In this document: one piece after another, positions 5,003 through 6,886 of the stretch
How the letters are laid out: each line of letters begins with the position of its first letter
Position numbering within the stretch: position 1 is the stretch's first letter
Program-made: the position numbers and the translations under genes
Assembly (NCBI GenBank): GCA_026001225.1
Contig: BNZQ01000072.1
Span: 1 to 6,886, forward strand
DNA length: 6,886 bases
Source of the DNA: Clostridia bacterium
GTDB lineage: Bacteria > Bacillota > Clostridia > Christensenellales > DUVY01
Reading direction: 5' to 3'
The notes under the pieces: generated by a model
What the model was told of the DNA's origin: nothing
What the model saw: only the letters and a program-made list of their open reading frames with translations
The model's database searches: none

Positions 5003-6886
5003 ATGCAATACAACGGTCGAGGCGGCATTCGGTACGAATTGGAAGAAAATCCGTTCGCGCAGGGCGGCGAGGGTAAAATTTTCAATGTCGTCGGCCGACC
5101 TGATTTGGTGGCGAAGGTTTACAAAAGCACGGTGAATATCGACGAGCGCGAGGGGAAGCTCAACATCATGGTTTCCTATCCGCCGGACAAAAGCGTGTTA
5201 TCGCAAATTGCTTGGCCGGTGGACGTATTGTATGCCGGCGGCGCCTTTGCCGGATTTGTCATGCCCAAGGTCAAGATCAACGAGGATTTGAACGTTATTT
5301 ACGAATACGGCGCCACGGCCAAATACCCCAATATTCCGTGGAGTTATAAGATCACCATTGCCAAAAACCTGTGCGCCGTGCTGAATGCCGTTCATACGGC
5401 GGGGCACACATGCGGCGATTTGAACCCGAAAAACATCAGCGTGGATACGGCGACGGGACAGATCGTGTTTGTCGACACCGATTCCTACCATATTGTGGAC
5501 GGCGCGGAAACCTATCGGTGCAATGTCGGAATTCCGGAGTATCTGCCGGCGGAAATTCAACGCAAGATGAAAGTGGGCTTGTCGGCGGCGCCTCTGCCGA
5601 CTTTCAATCAAAGCACTGATAATTTTGCGCTGGCTATTCATATTTTTCAGCTTTTGATGAACGGTGTACACCCGTTTTCGTGTGCCGTTTTGCCGAGTCG
5701 GAAATCCGTCGTATTTCCTCAACCGTCCGAGAATATCTTAAACGGATCTTTTCCGTTTATGCAAAACGCCGAGGGCGTGACCATTCCGAAATTTGCGCCG
5801 CCCATCGACATTTTGCCGGAAGAGATTCAAAAATTGTTTTATGCCGCGTTTGTGGACGGACGCGAGGAGCCGGGTTTGAGACCCGCGCCCGAGGACTGGT
5901 TTCATGCGCTGACCAAGCTGGAACAGCGGCTGAAAAAATGCAAAGCCGTGCCGCATCACGAGTATTTCGGCGGATTAAAGACCTGCCCGTGGTGCGCGGC
6001 GGATAAAAATTTTGAGACGGGTATGTCGGCGCCGCTGGCGCAAACCGCTCTGCCGAAAAGCTTGACCCCCGTTGCCTATGCGCCGTCGGTCGGCACATAC
6101 GCGCCGAAAAAAAGGTTTTTCGCCGACTTCCGCGACGCGCTCCGGGGCGAGTTTAATCCGAAAATCTACGCGCTGTTGCTGTTGATTTTCCCCTTGGCGA
6201 TCGTTTACGGCATTGTAAAGGGGCGGGGACGCGTCCGGCGATGGAACCTCGTGTTTTTCGTGGCCGTTTTGTTGACGGCTATCATTTGGCCGGTCGTCGC
6301 CCGCGGGAAAAGAGACCCTCTGATTCGTTACGCCGCGGTCGGCACGCGGGAGGATTTGACGGCCTTGAACGGCGCGAACGGGAAGTATAAGCTGACAAAC
6401 GACATAGACCTCGGCGGCGAGACGTGGACGCCCATCGAGAATTTTGCAGGCGTGCTGGACGGCAACGGCTTTGAGATTGCCGGTTTGACCGTTTCGGGAA
6501 ACGTCAAAAACGCGGGGCTGTTTGCCACCTTGCAGGGCGAGGTGCATAACCTGAAACTGACGGCCGTGAGCATCACCGCGACGGGTGACGCGGGTACGGC
6601 GGGCGCGCTTTGCGGAACGAACGAGGGAACGATCGACCGAGTAACCGCGTCGGGCACGATCGACACGCCCTTTTTCAGCAATGTCGGCGGGCTGGTCGGC
6701 GTGTCAAAAAACGGCAACGTCGGCGGCTGCGCGAGCAACGTGGCGGTAACCGGATACGAGTACGTCGGCGGTATCGTCGGGTATTTGTCGCTTTACAACA
6801 ATGCGGCGGTGGACGGAAACGTCAACAATGGCGCGGTAAGCGGCGCGGGGAGCTACGTCGGCGGTATCGCGGGACGCGTTCAGAAC
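5003..6886 (+). CDS. Membrane-anchored protein kinase with GLUG-repeat C terminus, 3'-partial
   Basis: The reading frame stays open for 628 codons to the window edge. Residues about 11-300 form a protein kinase: glycine loop AQGGEGKIF (19-27), ATP-binding lysine K38 in VAKVYK, catalytic loop GDLNPKN (138-144, D139 and N144), DFG equivalent VDTDSY (157-162, D158), APE equivalent GIPEYLPAE (176-184) and the helix-F aspartate D206. All catalytic residues are present. A CPWC motif (328-331) with H318/H319 suggests a small zinc site typical of triad kinases. Hydrophobic stretches at 388-405 and 414-433 are predicted membrane helices, separated by the basic loop KGRGRVRR. From about 443 on, the protein reads as a GLUG-type repeat region: LTNDIDLGG (464-472), FAGVLDGNGFEIAGL (481-495), then GLF, GGLVG (562-566), GGIVG (589-593) and GGIAG (620-624) turns. 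The start follows AAGGAG (4989-4994) by 8 nt and lies 3 nt after the phosphatase stop. The substrate is unknown. Confidence 0.9.
   Translation, partial: MQYNGRGGIRYELEENPFAQGGEGKIFNVVGRPDLVAKVYKSTVNIDEREGKLNIMVSYPPDKSVLSQIAWPVDVLYAGGAFAGFVMPKVKINEDLNVIYEYGATAKYPNIPWSYKITIAKNLCAVLNAVHTAGHTCGDLNPKNISVDTATGQIVFVDTDSYHIVDGAETYRCNVGIPEYLPAEIQRKMKVGLSAAPLPTFNQSTDNFALAIHIFQLLMNGVHPFSCAVLPSRKSVVFPQPSENILNGSFPFMQNAEGVTIPKFAPPIDILPEEIQKLFYAAFVDGREEPGLRPAPEDWFHALTKLEQRLKKCKAVPHHEYFGGLKTCPWCAADKNFETGMSAPLAQTALPKSLTPVAYAPSVGTYAPKKRFFADFRDALRGEFNPKIYALLLLIFPLAIVYGIVKGRGRVRRWNLVFFVAVLLTAIIWPVVARGKRDPLIRYAAVGTREDLTALNGANGKYKLTNDIDLGGETWTPIENFAGVLDGNGFEIAGLTVSGNVKNAGLFATLQGEVHNLKLTAVSITATGDAGTAGALCGTNEGTIDRVTASGTIDTPFFSNVGGLVGVSKNGNVGGCASNVAVTGYEYVGGIVGYLSLYNNAAVDGNVNNGAVSGAGSYVGGIAGRVQN

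Noticed and set aside
5198..6547. Minus-strand frames at 5198-5722 and 5975-6547
   Set aside because: Both lie opposite the kinase coding sequence, which stays open for 628 codons with all kinase motifs in order.
3439..6886. Calling the operon a tellurite-resistance locus
   Set aside because: Only the TerY-type VWA relationship is seen; no terB, terC, terD or related gene is in the window, so the phenotype is unsupported.

Overview
The window looks like a chromosomal segment of a Gram-positive bacterium, most likely an uncultured Clostridia-type Bacillota with a mid-range GC content. The reasons are the rpsO-pnp gene order, PNPase and S15 sequences of the Bacillus/Clostridium type (for example the GGFKKREGR loop of PNPase and [15 protein letters not shown] in S15), strong AAGGAG/GGAGG ribosome binding sites, and SigA-type promoters with extended -10 elements. 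The taxonomic placement is inference.

Layout. Positions 1-1242 are on the minus strand and hold rpsO (complete) followed by pnp (N-terminal 310 residues, running off the left edge). A divergent spacer (1243-1635) carries back-to-back promoters, one for rpsO on the minus strand and one for the plus-strand gene, plus a long leader with a perfect 13-bp inverted repeat. Positions 1636-2886 encode a PlsC-type acyltransferase fused to a four-cysteine zinc ribbon and an unassigned C-terminal domain, closed by a weak hairpin terminator. The next spacer (2887-3438) contains a 157-bp MITE-like element with 16-18 bp perfect terminal inverted repeats and an apparent target duplication. A full-consensus SigA promoter then drives a tight three-gene operon.

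That operon (3439 to the right edge) is the most notable part: a von Willebrand A protein with an intact MIDAS, a PP2C-type phosphatase, and a protein kinase whose genes are 4 and 3 nt apart. This is the TerY-P type triad (E. coli relatives yegL/yegK/yegI), in which a kinase and phosphatase probably act oppositely on shared targets and the VWA protein acts as an adaptor. Unusually, the kinase continues past a CPWC zinc-binding motif into two predicted membrane segments and a GLUG-repeat domain, a beta-helical repeat normally seen in surface proteins. The kinase is cut by the window end at residue 628.

No tRNA, rRNA, CRISPR array or transposase gene is visible. Apparent long open frames opposite pnp, the VWA gene and the kinase are shadows of the real genes.
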